A stretch of DNA of 64,000 nt from Ceratopteris richardii (Eukaryota; Streptophyta; Polypodiopsida; Polypodiales; Pteridaceae). The stretch covers positions 189,440,380 to 189,504,379 of the forward strand of contig CM035420.1 in assembly GCA_020310875.1 (NCBI GenBank). Direction: 5' to 3'. Shown here piece by piece: positions 19,980 to 30,734 of this stretch (the stretch's first letter is position 1; every line of letters begins with the position of its first letter). Position numbers and translations under genes: made by a program. The notes under the pieces are model-generated. The model saw only the letters and a program-made list of their open reading frames with translations. It did not search any database and was not told where the DNA came from.

Positions 19980-20238
19980 TGTCATATTATGGATGTATAT
20001 CCTCTTGGGTGAGGTGGCACTCATGCCACATGGCATCTAATGGGAGTAATATCTTATGGTAGAAGAGACTAAGAAGATCTCATATATGAGAGAGTATCTA
20101 AGTAAGAAGAGACTAAGATTATATGATTATGATATTTGAGTAGCTCGGCGGTCGGGTGGATGAACGAAACGCAAGTCTCTGTGTGGCGATGGCGAAAAAG
20201 GCCGTGGACTGTGGGGAGGACCAAAAGACATTATGATA
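19980..20238 (+). repeat. 3' LTR of nested non-autonomous element
   Basis: 259 bp, identical to 14321-14579 except for one base at 20202. Followed by the target duplication CCCAA. Confidence 0.92.
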
Positions 20239-20243
20239 CCCAA
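20239..20243 (+). repeat. Target site duplication, right copy
   Basis: CCCAA, matching 14316-14320. E3 sequence resumes here. Confidence 0.9.
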
Positions 20244-20846
20244 GAGGGTCAGACAAACAGCCAAGCAAGAGATATGCAAACAGAGGATACATTACATCGC
20301 GACATTCAAATATTGCAGCCAAAACAAACTCATCATAGAAACATGAAGAGCGAAACCTCAATCACTAGGACATCAGAAGCAAAACATGAAGTTCGACGGA
20401 CCAGAGAGAAGACATGGAATGTCATGACAACGAAGTGGATTTGGAAGCAAAAGATACCACAAGGCATGGACCATCAGAACAGCAAAGATTCCAATTACAC
20501 TCATGAAGTATCAAATGCACCTAGAGCATGCATAATAGGGCCACATTACAAGGCCAAGCATTCGGCACATGAGTTACATGATAAAAGTAGTGGTGCACAT
20601 TCTCCGATGAGAATTAGGGCATAGCTTCCACTTTCTTAGGAATGGACCTACTATGTACATAAATAAATGCTTCGGCTACACTTATGCTTGTTTTCTTTCA
20701 GGAAAAGAAATAAAAAGATGTGGTAAGAGATCTCACTTATAGAACCATGGGAAACAGAGTGATAGAATGACAACAAATCACTGCAATGCACTACACAGTT
20801 GCTATACTTTCCATTGAAGCTAATGCGCTTTTCCTTAAAAGTGCAG
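20244..20846 (+). other. E3 linker remnant and region before the aORF
   Basis: A frame open to 20624 encodes charged, Gln/His-rich sequence and is probably the end of the post-PR2 linker, cut by the nested element. From 20625 to 20846 there is no frame of note. TTGTTTTCTTTCAG at about 20687-20700 looks like a plant 3' splice site, comparable to that in E2 near 6182. Confidence 0.4.
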
Positions 20847-23800
20847 ATGGCTTCTGAAGATTCTGAAGCAATAGTACAAGAGGAAGTATTGGCATTTCCT
20901 CTCCAGAGTATCACCAAAGCAAAGGGACATTGGTTCAGGGAAGATCAACCGACTGGGGAGTACCTCTTCCTGGAAACTATCAAAATAATGGATACAGATC
21001 ACCAATTTCCAATCATGTCCCAGGATTTCAGAGTACTACATGGACTCCCGTCTACGATAGACATCATGAAGAAAGCGGGCATACACAAATATTTTGAACT
21101 GTCGATCTATAAGCCCGACTTCCACAGATGCACTCAAGTTATGAATACACTACAGCCTGCACTACATGATCCTTTGGTGCCCGAGGCTAGAGTAATGGAT
21201 GGCGCAGGTGAATGGGTAGTCATCCAATTCACACATGATTTGATTAAGGAAGCGTTCGGATGGGAGAAGGACGGTATCATTGTCGTAAAGGAAGAGAGCC
21301 ATGGGGCCAAGACCAGAACATTCACAGACATTAACAGAGTTGACATAGAAGAGGAAGTCAGGCTCATCCACCAGCACTTCTTCTTCCCAAATATGCATCG
21401 CTATACGGCTCCTCAAAAGATTATTGTTCAATTGCTCTCACATGCAATCAAACAGATTGGAAATCAAATTAACCTGACTCCTTACATATAGGAAAGACTA
21501 TTTGAAGCAAAGAAGCAGTGGAATAATAAGAAGTTCCTCAATGGCAGCGTTGCTCTAACAATATTGATTTACCATGCTTTAGGCATTAGAGAGCACCTGC
21601 AAGAAATGCCATCTTCGACTGCCATTGCTAAGTATGCCAAAGTCGCCACAGTTCCTAAAAAGAAAAGAGGATTGAAGATGGTGGAAGAGGAGGGAACTAG
21701 CTCTCAACCCAGAATGAGAGGCACGAAGAGACTCAAGGAAGTCAAGCAAGTAGAAGAGGAAGTTCCAGCCATGAAAAGAATGCCCATACTTCCAAAGACA
21801 AGAATTGAAGAGCAAAGGCCAATCACAGAGGAAGATTTAACTCAAGCCTTTGAGGATACACACCAATATATAGAAGGACAAGTCAATTTACCAGTGCAAG
21901 GGCACCATTATCAGCAGGCCCACCAAGAGATGCAAGTGAAAAAGAAACTCACAAAAGTACACCGTTACAGAGAAATCGGGTTGGATAATTCAAGCTCATC
22001 TTCGGATGCACAAGAAGAACCTGACACTTCATTATTGAATGTGGACATTCAAAGTGAATCAAAAGATGATGGACAATGGGAGGAGTTGAATTCAGTTGAC
22101 TACGCCGAAGCAGACGAAGGAACAAAGGTAAATGACAACTCTGTCCACCCCACTAAACCAAGAAGGGACACATGTCATCAAAATCAATGAGACTTCCACC
22201 ATCCTTATCAAAGAGGCAACACCCATAAGCGAGGTGTCAATAAAGATACCCAAGAAAGAGACTCAAGCAGCGACAATAGAAGAAGAGGAACCCTTCACAC
22301 CAATAAGAGTCATGGCAGAACCCTCCCCCATGGATGTCACATTTCAAGGGAGTGCCACAAAAGCTATTGATTTGGATGAAGAAGAAAAAGTACAAAACAT
22401 ACAATTACAAATTAGACAACCACACAACGAAATTGTTCATGTCGAGCAAGGAAAAGATGTACAAACCGGAGAAGCTCCAAGCATACCTAGGACATGGTTG
22501 AATGTCGACATCGCTCAGCTCAAGCCAGTGGTGCAGGACATGATCAGAACTGCAATGGACAGACAACAATTAATGTTTGAGGCTGATGAAGACTACGATT
22601 AAGCGATGAAGGACAAGCATGAGCTTCAAGAAAGGGGTAAAAATCTTTTGGCAGAATAGAAGGAGAGCAGATAAAAAATAAAGAAAAGGAAGTCCAAGAA
22701 GCCAAACAACAGTGCAATGATTTGATGACAGAAAACGCCAAATTAAAAGAACAACTGCAAGAGGTACAAAAGAAATATGAAGCTAGCGAGGCCGAGAAGG
22801 CACGAATGAACGCCAGGAGTAAAATACTAGAATGACAAATAAAGGTATACATGGAGGAGGCAGAAAACCTAAGGAACCGAAACAAAGAGCTCATGACAGC
22901 TCTTCTAAGTGATCAGCCAATAGAAGTTCAAGAAAGACCAGAAAAGGATATCACAGAATTGGAAGAAAAGATAGCTAGGTATGAAGATCAGCTCAAGAAA
23001 GAGCAAACCACCATTACTGAATGGGAGAAGAGGTACATGGATGACACTGCGGCTCTAAGAACTAAATGGAAAAAAGCTGAGAATTGCTACCTTATGCAAT
23101 GTAAAGAGGACACTGATCACCTTGACGTGGTAGCTAAAGAGATACTCAAAAACAAGGAAACTGTTGCTAAAGCTGAAGAAGAAATTAAGCAACAAGAGGA
23201 GATCATAACGCAGCTAAGAGAGCAGCTCAAGCAGAAGTCAACTGAGGGGACACCAGTAGTTCCACAATCCTCCGCGGCTACTGAGGAGACTGAGGTACGT
23301 CCTCTCTCTCCCCCCTCACACCATTCACCGATAAGGGAGGAATAGGAGGTCCAAATTGAACATAATACTCGGGACATTGCAGAATTGAGCCGACCGGAAG
23401 GAGGCCCAAATCAAAAGCAACAATTTGGATCAAATTTTGAAGCCCTTCAATGTACCATATGGTCTCCTTAAAGAACAAACACGACAATATATAAAGAATA
23501 CTACACATAAAGATCCGAACACCAACCTCCAGTTCAGCAAAGATACATTCAAGTATGCTCAAGAGGAATTCGAAAAGTCTGATCCCATATGGAGGCGGAA
23601 ACTATTGGAAAAGAACCCTACATTGTGGGTACAATGGGAAGCTTCACCATACGCGCTTCAAGTCAATCCATCATTTTTCCCCGTACCCGCAGACGCTCCT
23701 GGATGCAATTTTGGGAAGGTCAGCGCCAGGGAAGCATAAATAATCAATGGCTGAATTATCCATTGTTACCTAGTCCGCCACATAACTACATACCAACGGA

Positions 23801-24407
23801 AGAGTACATGGTAAAAACAATGGAATTTTGGATCGCAAGATATTCGGCTGTCCCGTATTTAGCGGTCAAAATGACGAATAGAATTTTTAGTATGATCCTT
23901 ACTGTAATCAAAGTCTTTCAGCACGCAAAATATACATTTTTGAACTTTATCCGCATTACGCAAGGATCCGAAGCACTCATTTTTTATCTTTCTACCATTC
24001 CGAGTCGCTTAACACTTATGGCGTATTATTCTCCACTTATGTTTTTGCCGTCAACATATATGCAGACTTTCGAAGAAGCATTTTTCACTGGCTTCTTCGA
24101 AATAGATTCAGAAATTTTTGTCAAAATGACTTCAAATCTTAACGCACGCCTAGAGGCTTATGAAACAAGCTTTTCTGCGGATCACCGACAAGCGCCAGAG
24201 GACGAAGTGAAGTCAAACCAGTGGAAAGAATTTATGATATGTCACGCCAATTTGCTGAATCAAAGAGAGCAAGCAACAATACAAACCTATTCACGTCGCC
24301 CCAAAAAGCCTGTCAGGGACGATAGAGTTCAGGAGGAGGGACGTGTGGAAGGGGAATCAAGCAAGAAGAGAAGAAGAAGAAGATCAAAGTCAAAAACTGC
24401 TCAATAA
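20847..24407 (+). pseudogene. Accessory ORF (aORF) of E3, full length but broken
   Basis: This spans both halves of the accessory protein: an N-terminal domain like E2 (HWF, KKAG-x(3)-YF, DF-x-RC, TL-P; 20900-21560), a Lys/Glu-rich middle (21640-22600), a coiled coil (22650-23250) and a C-terminal domain like E1 (RRRSW, W-x-NYP, M-x(5)-FW-x-AR, FEE-x(3)-TGF, SEIF; 23590-24200), ending in a basic tail. The start is the ATG at 20847. Lesions: TAG 21489-21491, frameshift near 22150, TAA 22600-22602, frameshift near 22640, TGA 22836, TAG 23343-23345, and frameshifts near 23420 and 23700. The shared architecture shows this is one family-specific protein of over 1150 residues. No membrane segment is seen. 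Function unknown. Confidence 0.7.
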
Positions 24408-24974
24408 AGAACGAAGCTCATAAAGTGAAAGAACTACCCTCTACCCAAAGCCCCGCAGGGGCACGCATCAGGCAACAACGCGAAACAGCCAGGTCCTGAG
24501 GAATGGAATTAAAGAACAATCAGAACCAGGACATTTCATGGGAAGGACGGACCAGGACCAGAAACTATACATGAAGAAGTGCAAGACAATAATTGGCAGG
24601 TAGTAATCCTTCCGCTAATAGCGTGCATTGTCAACAAAGTAAACAGGCTCAAAGCAATACAACAGGTCAGATATGTGAAGACAAAGACAAATCACAAGAC
24701 CAAAAGTTAGAAAGAGGCAGAGGCTGAAAAGTTAAAGAGGGTGACTAAGAACAGCAAATTCTTAGTCACTGATGGCGTGCATGGAAGCCCGACTGAATAC
24801 AGCAACCCAGACTTGTGAATACCAAGGGGCAAACTGAAGCAAAGGACATACCTCGGATAAGATAACCAATTGTCTCACAGTTCTTGTTGCTGCTTCGACC
24901 GCTGGGTGCGTGTATTCAGAACTCTTAAACAAGCTGAGGACAAGAAGTAAAGCCTGTCAAGGGACGACAGAGAC
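24408..24974 (+). other. 3' untranslated internal region of E3
   Basis: Non-coding stretch between aORF and PPT. It holds the short palindrome GCCCC-GCA-GGGGC (24450-24462), kept twice in the related end at 57258-57307, and a second copy of the motif CCTGTCAAGGGACGACAGAG just before the PPT. The first copy of that motif is inside the aORF end at about 24309. The related stretch at 57160-57615 is colinear. Confidence 0.6.
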
Positions 24975-24988
24975 AAAGAGGGGGAGAG
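24975..24988 (+). promoter_or_regulatory. Polypurine tract of E3
   Basis: AAAGAGGGGGAGAG immediately before the LTR start TGTTGCAGAG. Confidence 0.82.
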
Positions 24989-25872
24989 TGTTGCAGAGCA
25001 AAGAAGCACAAAAGAAGAGCCCCAAAATTTTCAAGTTAATGGGCATGATTTTTCTTCTTCAAAGTCTTAGAGAATTCCCTCAAGCCTTGTAAATGCACTA
25101 GAGGAGTCCTCTACATGCATAATCCTAACTCATTGTAATATAATTCTTGTAAATTAGTAGGAAATTCACCTTTTAATTAATAAAGTGCTGGTCTCTTGTG
25201 TGAAAGGACCATTTTTAGGGCACATGTATATAAGTCACTTTGTGACTCTTTGTAGAGACTTTTTGCTATTGTGAACAAGGAGAGCTTTGGAATCTCGAAT
25301 TTGCCTCTTTCCTGCAGATTTCCATCTTCTCTTTGATCTTCTATGTGTGTGTAATGCTTGGAATGTGTGTGTAGGACTGTTGTCTACCCCTCCCCACTGC
25401 TTTTGAACTACTACAGTGTGTGTGTGAGCTTGTAGGAGTTGTGGCATGAGTATGGGTACTTCCCGCCATTCACTATTTTGATCATTACTTTAAGCAAGGT
25501 TGTCAAAATCGAGTGAAACCACTTCCAATAGATGTGCCTCGTCGAGAGCTTCGAAAGGAGTACCCTATTGACTATATTCGGAGTTTGGAGCTGAGAGAAA
25601 TCCTCGATTTACTGAAAACTGCTGTAAGAGGTATCGCGGCAGACACTTTCAGTCTTTCAGTGAGTTTGAGAGGTGGATTAGTCTTTTCTCATGCATATCA
25701 GCTGAACCACTTCATTTTCCATCATGTGTGCACATGTCTTCATACACTTGGTTAGGTCGTTTGATCGGATTGACATATAAGCGTGTGTCAATTTCCCACT
25801 ATATGCACTTGTCTTGCAAATGAGGTTTAGTCTCTTTGGCACAAGTCCTTGAGACTTCTTGACTTAGGTACA
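24989..25872 (+). repeat. 3' LTR of E3
   Basis: Colinear with 7381-8252 with roughly 40 substitutions and a few small gaps by eye. TATATAA at 25227-25233. Ends GACTTAGGTACA; the following CAAGG is not repeated before the 5' LTR. Confidence 0.9.
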
Positions 25873-26520
25873 CAAGGGCCGATTATTCACGATCATAGCT
25901 TTTGTTTTTTCCTGAAGTTTCTTTCGCATACGATCACTTATGACTTTCGCTTTATTAATTGCTTTTCGAGTATGCTTTTCATTGGAGTACATAAACTATA
26001 TAAAGAAGAGACATGCTCATTATGTATCATCACTCAAAGATCTCAAGCTAGAGTTTGAAGATTCTGAAGCTCTGGAGGTGAAGATTTGGTGAAGGAGAGA
26101 CTACTCTTTTGGAGCAAGAAGTCTTCTACAAGGTGGTGGTAACTATCTTTTGTGAGTTAACCCTATATTTTGTTTTTAGAGTTTCTCTACCCTAATCTCA
26201 AAATTAGGGTTGGTTGATTTACAATTTTGTTACACTATTTTGTGAGAATAAGGTTAGCTTTGTTGCTCGTTCAGTTCACACACTTAGATTATTTCAACAT
26301 AATCTAAATTTTGTATCATCATCTTCTTGGATATTCTTCCATTAGTGAGTGCATCACTTTATATGGTTGAGTAGTACTCCCATGTTGTAATTCGGACATC
26401 TATTTTTTAGTGAGTAAGCATCCAGCTTACGTTCTCTATCCTTGTCTCAAGATCTCTTTCTTTCTATCTCTCACTTATCATCTTGGTATTGGAACAATCC
26501 TGGGGCCCCAAATTCCAACA
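25873..26520 (+). repeat. Ty1/copia 5' LTR, probably left-truncated
   Basis: The sequence ends AATTCCAACA two bases before a tRNA-Met PBS, as a 5' LTR should. A TATATAAA box lies at 25997-26004. The left end abuts the E3 LTR and no TG start is evident, so the LTR is likely truncated there. Confidence 0.55.
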
Positions 26521-26522
26521 CT

Positions 26523-26534
26523 TGGTATTAGAGC
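26523..26534 (+). promoter_or_regulatory. Primer binding site (initiator tRNA-Met) of copia fragment
   Basis: TGGTATTAGAGC differs at one base from the perfect complement TGGTATCAGAGC. Confidence 0.7.
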
Positions 26535-26560
26535 ATAATTGGCCTACACACTTAGTTAAG

Positions 26561-26780
26561 ATGAGTGGGATTAGAATTGAGATTGAGGACAATTTGAATG
26601 GATCTTCTAATTATCCCATGTGGAGTTTCATGATGATGAATATTTTAGTGACAAAGGATTTATGGAGCATCGTCAATGGATCCTTAACAAGACCCAGATG
26701 AGAAGGCAAAGAAGGAGCTACAACAACTTCAAGAGGTACTAGAATTACTATTACAGAACCAACTAAAGAAGAGGTAACCA
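26561..26780 (+). pseudogene. Copia gag N-terminal fragment
   Basis: After the PBS a short frame starts MSGIRIEIEDNLNGSSNYPMWSF and contains TKDLWSIVNGS, the usual start of plant copia gag (N-Y-x-x-W, then D-x-W-x-I-V). A frameshift near 26690 moves reading to DPDEKAKKEL, again typical of this family. The fragment then meets the inverted gypsy E4 at roughly 26760-26810. Everything downstream of the first 70 codons of gag is gone. Confidence 0.65.
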
Positions 26781-26799
26781 CTTCGACATCCAGAGTCAC

Positions 26800-27508
26800 A
26801 GTTAGGTATGAATCCCTTAACTAGGTATTCATTTAACTGCTTTTCTACTTCAGCCTGTTGGGAAAAAGGGAGTCTATAAGGGGATTTACATATAGGCTTA
26901 GTTCCTGGGAGCAAGTCTATAGCATGGTCGACTTGCCCACGAGAAAGAGGTAAGCCATGGGGAAGTTCTTTTGGAAAAACATCCCGATAATTATTTATTA
27001 AACACTTAAATTTAAACCTTTCATGTTCAGATAAGGGAGACAAGATATAAGAAACTAGATTCATATTATGTACATTGTTTACATCAGTTGGAAGTATTAT
27101 GAAAACTTCCGCTTTTTGAGTATTTACAAGTTTTTTCAACTCCATGCTAGAAATCAAAGGAGTACTGGGCACATCATGCTCTCCTTGAATTAGATAACAG
27201 ATTCCATTTCTATGAAATTCCAAAGTATTCAGCTGATAGCTTCTTTTAAGTGTTTTCCCTAAACCCCAAAGCCATTCTCTACCCAAAACCACATCAGTTC
27301 TTTCCATGTGCATAATCTGAAAGTCTAATTTATCTTTATAACCTTGAAATTCTATTTCGAGGTTAGAGATCATAGTATCCCAGACTTTCTTGTCTTGACC
27401 TTGCATCATAGATACAACATACTGATGAGGTGACTTTTGCTGGGGCAACTTTAGTCTCTTCACCAGTGAGTAGTTTAGGAAATTGTGGGTGGCCGAGTCG
27501 TCTATCAT
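26800..27508 (-). pseudogene. Protease and RT start of E4
   Basis: The protease shows THNFLNYSLVKRLKLP, a strand DVVLGREWLWGLG and a long linker to RT. RT begins at YRDVFPKELPHGLPLSRGQVDHAIDLLPGTKPICKSPYRLP and EKQLNEYLVKGFI, then is cut. The usual ALIDSGATHNF has become MIDDSATHNF, so the Asp-Ser/Thr-Gly triad is lost. The frame is otherwise open for 259 codons. It is the direct continuation of the gag frames at 27568-28887, with a stop between. Confidence 0.75.
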
Positions 27509-27567
27509 GACTCTGCCTTTTCACCACTTATACAAGAATGAAGTTTGACCAAGTCATGAGGTCCAAA

Positions 27568-28887
27568 CTAGTTTTGGACCCACATTGAGTCAGACAAACA
27601 ACACTGATGCTTGTCATCTTCGTGAAGGACTTCCACTTTTTTCCAAACTTTACTGTTTTCAAGATTCAATGTTTGGACTAAGTGTATTCCTATCTTTTCT
27701 TTCCCTCTTATCTCACGGGTGGCTTTTTGTTGTCCCCTAGTCATGCAATTCTTACTAAGATGTCCTCGCTTAAGGCACTTAAAGCAAAGATTCTCATTTT
27801 TTGCTTTTTCCCAAACTTTAGGGTCTAGCCTAGGTCGTGTAGGTCTAGGGATTTTAAAGTCGTATTTTTTGAACGTGCCTAGCTTTCTTTTACCTGGTTT
27901 AAATTTTTTATTGTCTTCGACAAGATGAAGTGGTTGTGTTCCAGTTTTAGCATGATCTTCATAGATCTGTGCTAACTTAATAGCATCTTCTAAAATTTTT
28001 GGAGCACTTCTTTTCACTTCATGTTTGACTTGCTTGTCGAGACCACGGATGAAACCTCTTACCTTATGAAAGTCATCAAGGTTTTGCAATTTAAGTACTA
28101 TTTCTCGATAATGAGAAATATATAGAGAAAGGGGACGTCCTTTCTGCAGGACTTTGTCCCATTCTTCCTAGTTTCTCTCATCCTCATTTTCTGGTAAGAA
28201 TTCTTTTTTGAAGAATTCTTCAAATTGATTCCAAGTTTCTGGGATTCTTTGAGCCTCCTTTAAGCTCATCCACCACTTATAAGCCTTAGGTCCAAGTGAT
28301 AAACGTGTTTTTAAGACTTGATAAGCTTCAAGGGTGTTTTTTAACTGATGCAAGTGACTGCATCTTTGTTTCGGTCTTTATCTTCCCCTGAAAATTGAGG
28401 TGGTTTTAAGTCTTTTGCAAAAGACAGGCTTCTAGACTTAATGGCAGTATGAGGAGGATTTACTTCATTTTTCCTTATTTTTTAACGATACATTACTATG
28501 CAATGGTAAAGGGGTGTCAGTTCCTTTACTAGACGATGGGTTCCTTAGTCGAATAGACAAGGAACCCCTTTGTGCAGGTAAGGGTAAGGATGGACAAATC
28601 GTATTAAGAATTTGTTCCATCTTCCCTTGAACTTCATTGATTGAAGTACGAAGGGTACCCATCTCGTTTTGGATTTCTTTAACAATGAACATATCCGCTT
28701 GGATATCGTTCATTTTTTCATCCAAACCATTCAACTCTTTATAAATATTTAATTTCTGCATTTCTTCTTGGCCTATCTCTGGAAGACCTGGAGTGTAATC
28801 TAATTGTCTACACCCTTCCTGCGGTGCATAATCCTCTTCCTGCCTAGGAATGTCTAATAACAGGTTACTTGCGTAGGAATCCCCCAT
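27568..28887 (-). pseudogene. Gag of E4 (broken into three frames)
   Basis: Frames at 28465-28887 (helical N-terminal part with many Glu/Gln), 28168-28353 (capsid-like segment: LGPKAYKWWMSL, WNQFEEFFKKEFLPE) and 27568-28089 (FIRGLDKQVKHEV, then the zinc knuckle CFKCLKRGHLSKNC, standard CX2CX4HX4C). The gag coats element RNA. The order is right for one gag read right to left, interrupted at about 28090-28165 and 28354-28460. ATG at 28887 is a plausible start. Confidence 0.72.
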
Positions 28888-29227
28888 AATTCAGTGAATA
28901 CTTTGGAATCAACTAGAAATAAGAAAATGCCGTTTCTAATATTGAAGGAAAATAGATGAAAATTAAATCCAGTACTTCCTCGAATTTTTTCTTTGATATC
29001 AACTTCTAGTTGTTGTAGGTCGGCTTGGGCCGCCTTGGACGATTCACTACTTCACCGCCTCGGTTGAACTTTCTTAGGCTCTTCAGTCTTTAATCCTCTG
29101 TTGCTCGTTCTTCCAGCCGATGTGTGCTTGATTGGTGTTCAAATGGAGATTGATTCCCCGTGGGTACCGGTTGAGAATATTCTCCTTCTAAGTGCTTGAC
29201 CAATGAGCCTTGCTTTGTTGGATAAAG
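28888..29227. other. Region right of E4, unassigned
   Basis: Should contain the leader or 5' LTR of E4 if it were complete. I saw neither a PBS complement nor a TG/CA-bounded repeat. Confidence 0.3.
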
Positions 29228-29490
29228 CAAAGATTTATTGATCAAATGGTCGCAAGCTCAAGTCCCATGTGGAACCTTCTCCTTTTAAAGGCGTCGTTTG
29301 AGAGATTTGGGTTCAAACCCCCATGTGGCTCCTCAGAGATAGGACCTCCTTTTAAGGCGTTGTGGGACCTCTTGATCAGCAGGTTGTGGGTTTATTCCTC
29401 TAGGCCTTGCGCGGGCACGTGGACAATTATGGGGACATTGGGAAGGACTCTATTGGCTCCAAAGAGAAAAAAAATAAAATTTTGTTGTGC
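29228..29490 (+). repeat. Possible SINE-like dimer
   Basis: Two related units each carry a B-box-like sequence (CAAGCTCAAGTCCC near 29245, GGGTTCAAACCCC near 29308), then CATGTGG and CTCCTTTTAA-GGCG. An A-rich tail lies at about 29465-29482. No clear A box or flanking duplication, so weak. Confidence 0.3.
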
Positions 29491-30545
29491 TACTTAGATA
29501 ATGGGCCCTCCTCTTATCGCCGATCGGCTGGGGAATCTTCCTGGCCGTCGATTGGCTGGGGGGGGAATCTTCTTTACCTTTAATGCTTTACAGCTCAAAG
29601 TACTCAGCGGCAGCGCTCAGGCGGGCTTCATTTACCGAGAGAGAAGAGAGCAGAAGAGCTCATGACTGAGCAGGTGCAGAATTCGAGGTTGATGGCGACA
29701 GGGAGAGGTGAGGATTGAGTAGCGTCGAATTCAAAATTGACGGCTGCACGCGACTTGTACTCTAAGTGTCTGAGCATCAAAGGCTGCACGCGACTGCTAC
29801 ACCTTCTCTTTTATTAGAGGTGGTTGAATAGACAACATCTACCTCTTTTAATGCCCATGAGTGGCCTAATTCTTCTCACTATACATGGTAGTATGTGTGC
29901 GGCAGATAATAATCGAATTTGGCTCCCTAGTCTACTCCAACAGCATCGATTGGCGGTGCCTTCAATGAAGACTTAGCTTGAATCGAGGATGTTAGCCTTC
30001 ACGCCTCTCGTGAGCTCTTAGAACAGATGCAACAGTACTTGATGAATTCGAATTTTGAACTATAGCTTCAAGAAAATAGCCTGCATAGAAGTCAGGAAAT
30101 ACTACCAGTACTTGAAAAAGAACTTGGCTGTGATTACCACTGTTGTGAAAACTCCTTCCTAGAGTATAGCATCCACCAGAGAGCGAGTGAGTACGTATCC
30201 ACCCATCCAACTCCACCCATATATATACCAAAGGTCCAAGAGTTGCATGCCTTAATTTTTAGCCATGTGTCCTACCAAGTGTCCTTCATGTGGATACTTT
30301 CCAAAGAGAATCACATGGCTTCTACTTCAATTGAAGTCATGTACGAGTCAAGGTGTCCCTTGGGAGAAGCTTCTCCCAAGACTAAGGTTTTATTCCCTTA
30401 GGTTAATTTCCTAATGTAACAAACCCTTCAATTTGAGACTTCTATGAAATAAAACCTCAAAGGTTAAATCCAAGAAACATAGGTTCCTTTTGGAGGGTCT
30501 AACCCATGATTTATACAACAACAACTTTACAAGTATCTTCTAGAG
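29491..30545. other. No gene recognised
   Basis: No domain or long frame. A short repeat (GATCGGCTGGGGAATCTTC and GATTGGCTGGGGGGGGAATCTTC) occurs at about 29521-29570. The pre-insertion locus of the LINE is at the right edge. Confidence 0.5.
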
Positions 30546-30558
30546 AAACTTGTTGCCA
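30546..30558 (+). repeat. LINE target site duplication, left copy
   Basis: AAACTTGTTGCCA, repeated at 35654-35666 after the poly(A). The leading A residues are ambiguous with the tail. Confidence 0.85.
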
Positions 30559-30734
30559 AGAGTAGCATCGCGGAACCAAAATTGACATACGCAGGTAGTT
30601 TTCGTTAATGTGAGGCCTCAGGCATTTAGAGGCAGATTTTAGGGTTGTTCGCATCTCCTGTGTCGCGAAGAACTCTGTTGCTTGGTTGCCCCCCTAGGGG
30701 GGGGGTCTTTCCTTTTGCTTCCTTGTCAGTACCA

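Larger units (their letters stand above)
14321..20238 (+). mobile_element. Non-autonomous LTR element (LARD type) nested in E3
   Basis: Two 259 bp LTRs bound a 5400 bp interior and are flanked by the 5 bp target duplication CCCAA. A perfect initiator-tRNA-Met PBS follows the left LTR and a PPT precedes the right one. The interior has only short frames (under 85 codons) and I recognise no gag or pol domain. The LTRs differ at one base (T at 14543, C at 20202), so the insertion is recent. A palindrome ATTTTCG-AGGA-CGAAAAT (19944-19961) lies just before the PPT; a TCGAGGACGAA-like motif at this place is typical of Tekay/Del chromoviruses, which may supply the enzymes. That link is inference. Confidence 0.9.
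7381..25872 (+). mobile_element. Ty3/gypsy element E3 with two LTRs, split by a nested insertion
   Basis: LTRs lie at 7381-8252 and 24989-25872, with a tRNA-Asp PBS at 8261 and a PPT at 24975. Between them, in order: gag remnant, protease, RT, RNase H, duplicated H2C2 module, integrase, second protease-like domain, linker, aORF. A 5918 bp foreign LTR element plus one copy of its target site (14321-20243) interrupts the linker. Compared with E5, about 4 kb covering the leader and most of gag is deleted just after the PBS. The LTRs differ at roughly 40 positions by eye, so E3 is much older than its guest. The bases flanking the two LTRs (GGGGT and CAAGG) do not match, so no target duplication is visible. 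Confidence 0.85.
26800..28887 (-). mobile_element. Gypsy fragment E4 on the minus strand (gag, protease, start of RT)
   Basis: Reading leftwards: an N-terminal gag region with helices, a capsid-like gag segment, a zinc knuckle, protease and the first part of RT. The fragment stops about 60 residues into RT, at the junction with the copia fragment. No LTR or PBS was recognised on its right side. It is unrelated in detail to E1-E3 and E5 and resembles chromovirus-type gypsy elements. Confidence 0.7.

Noticed and set aside
7376..25877. A target duplication around E3.
   Set aside because: The five bases before 7381 (GGGGT) and after 25872 (CAAGG) do not match, and small shifts of the boundary do not help.
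29210..29497. 95-codon plus-strand frame as a gene.
   Set aside because: It overlaps the SINE-like repeat with B-box sequences and has no domain.
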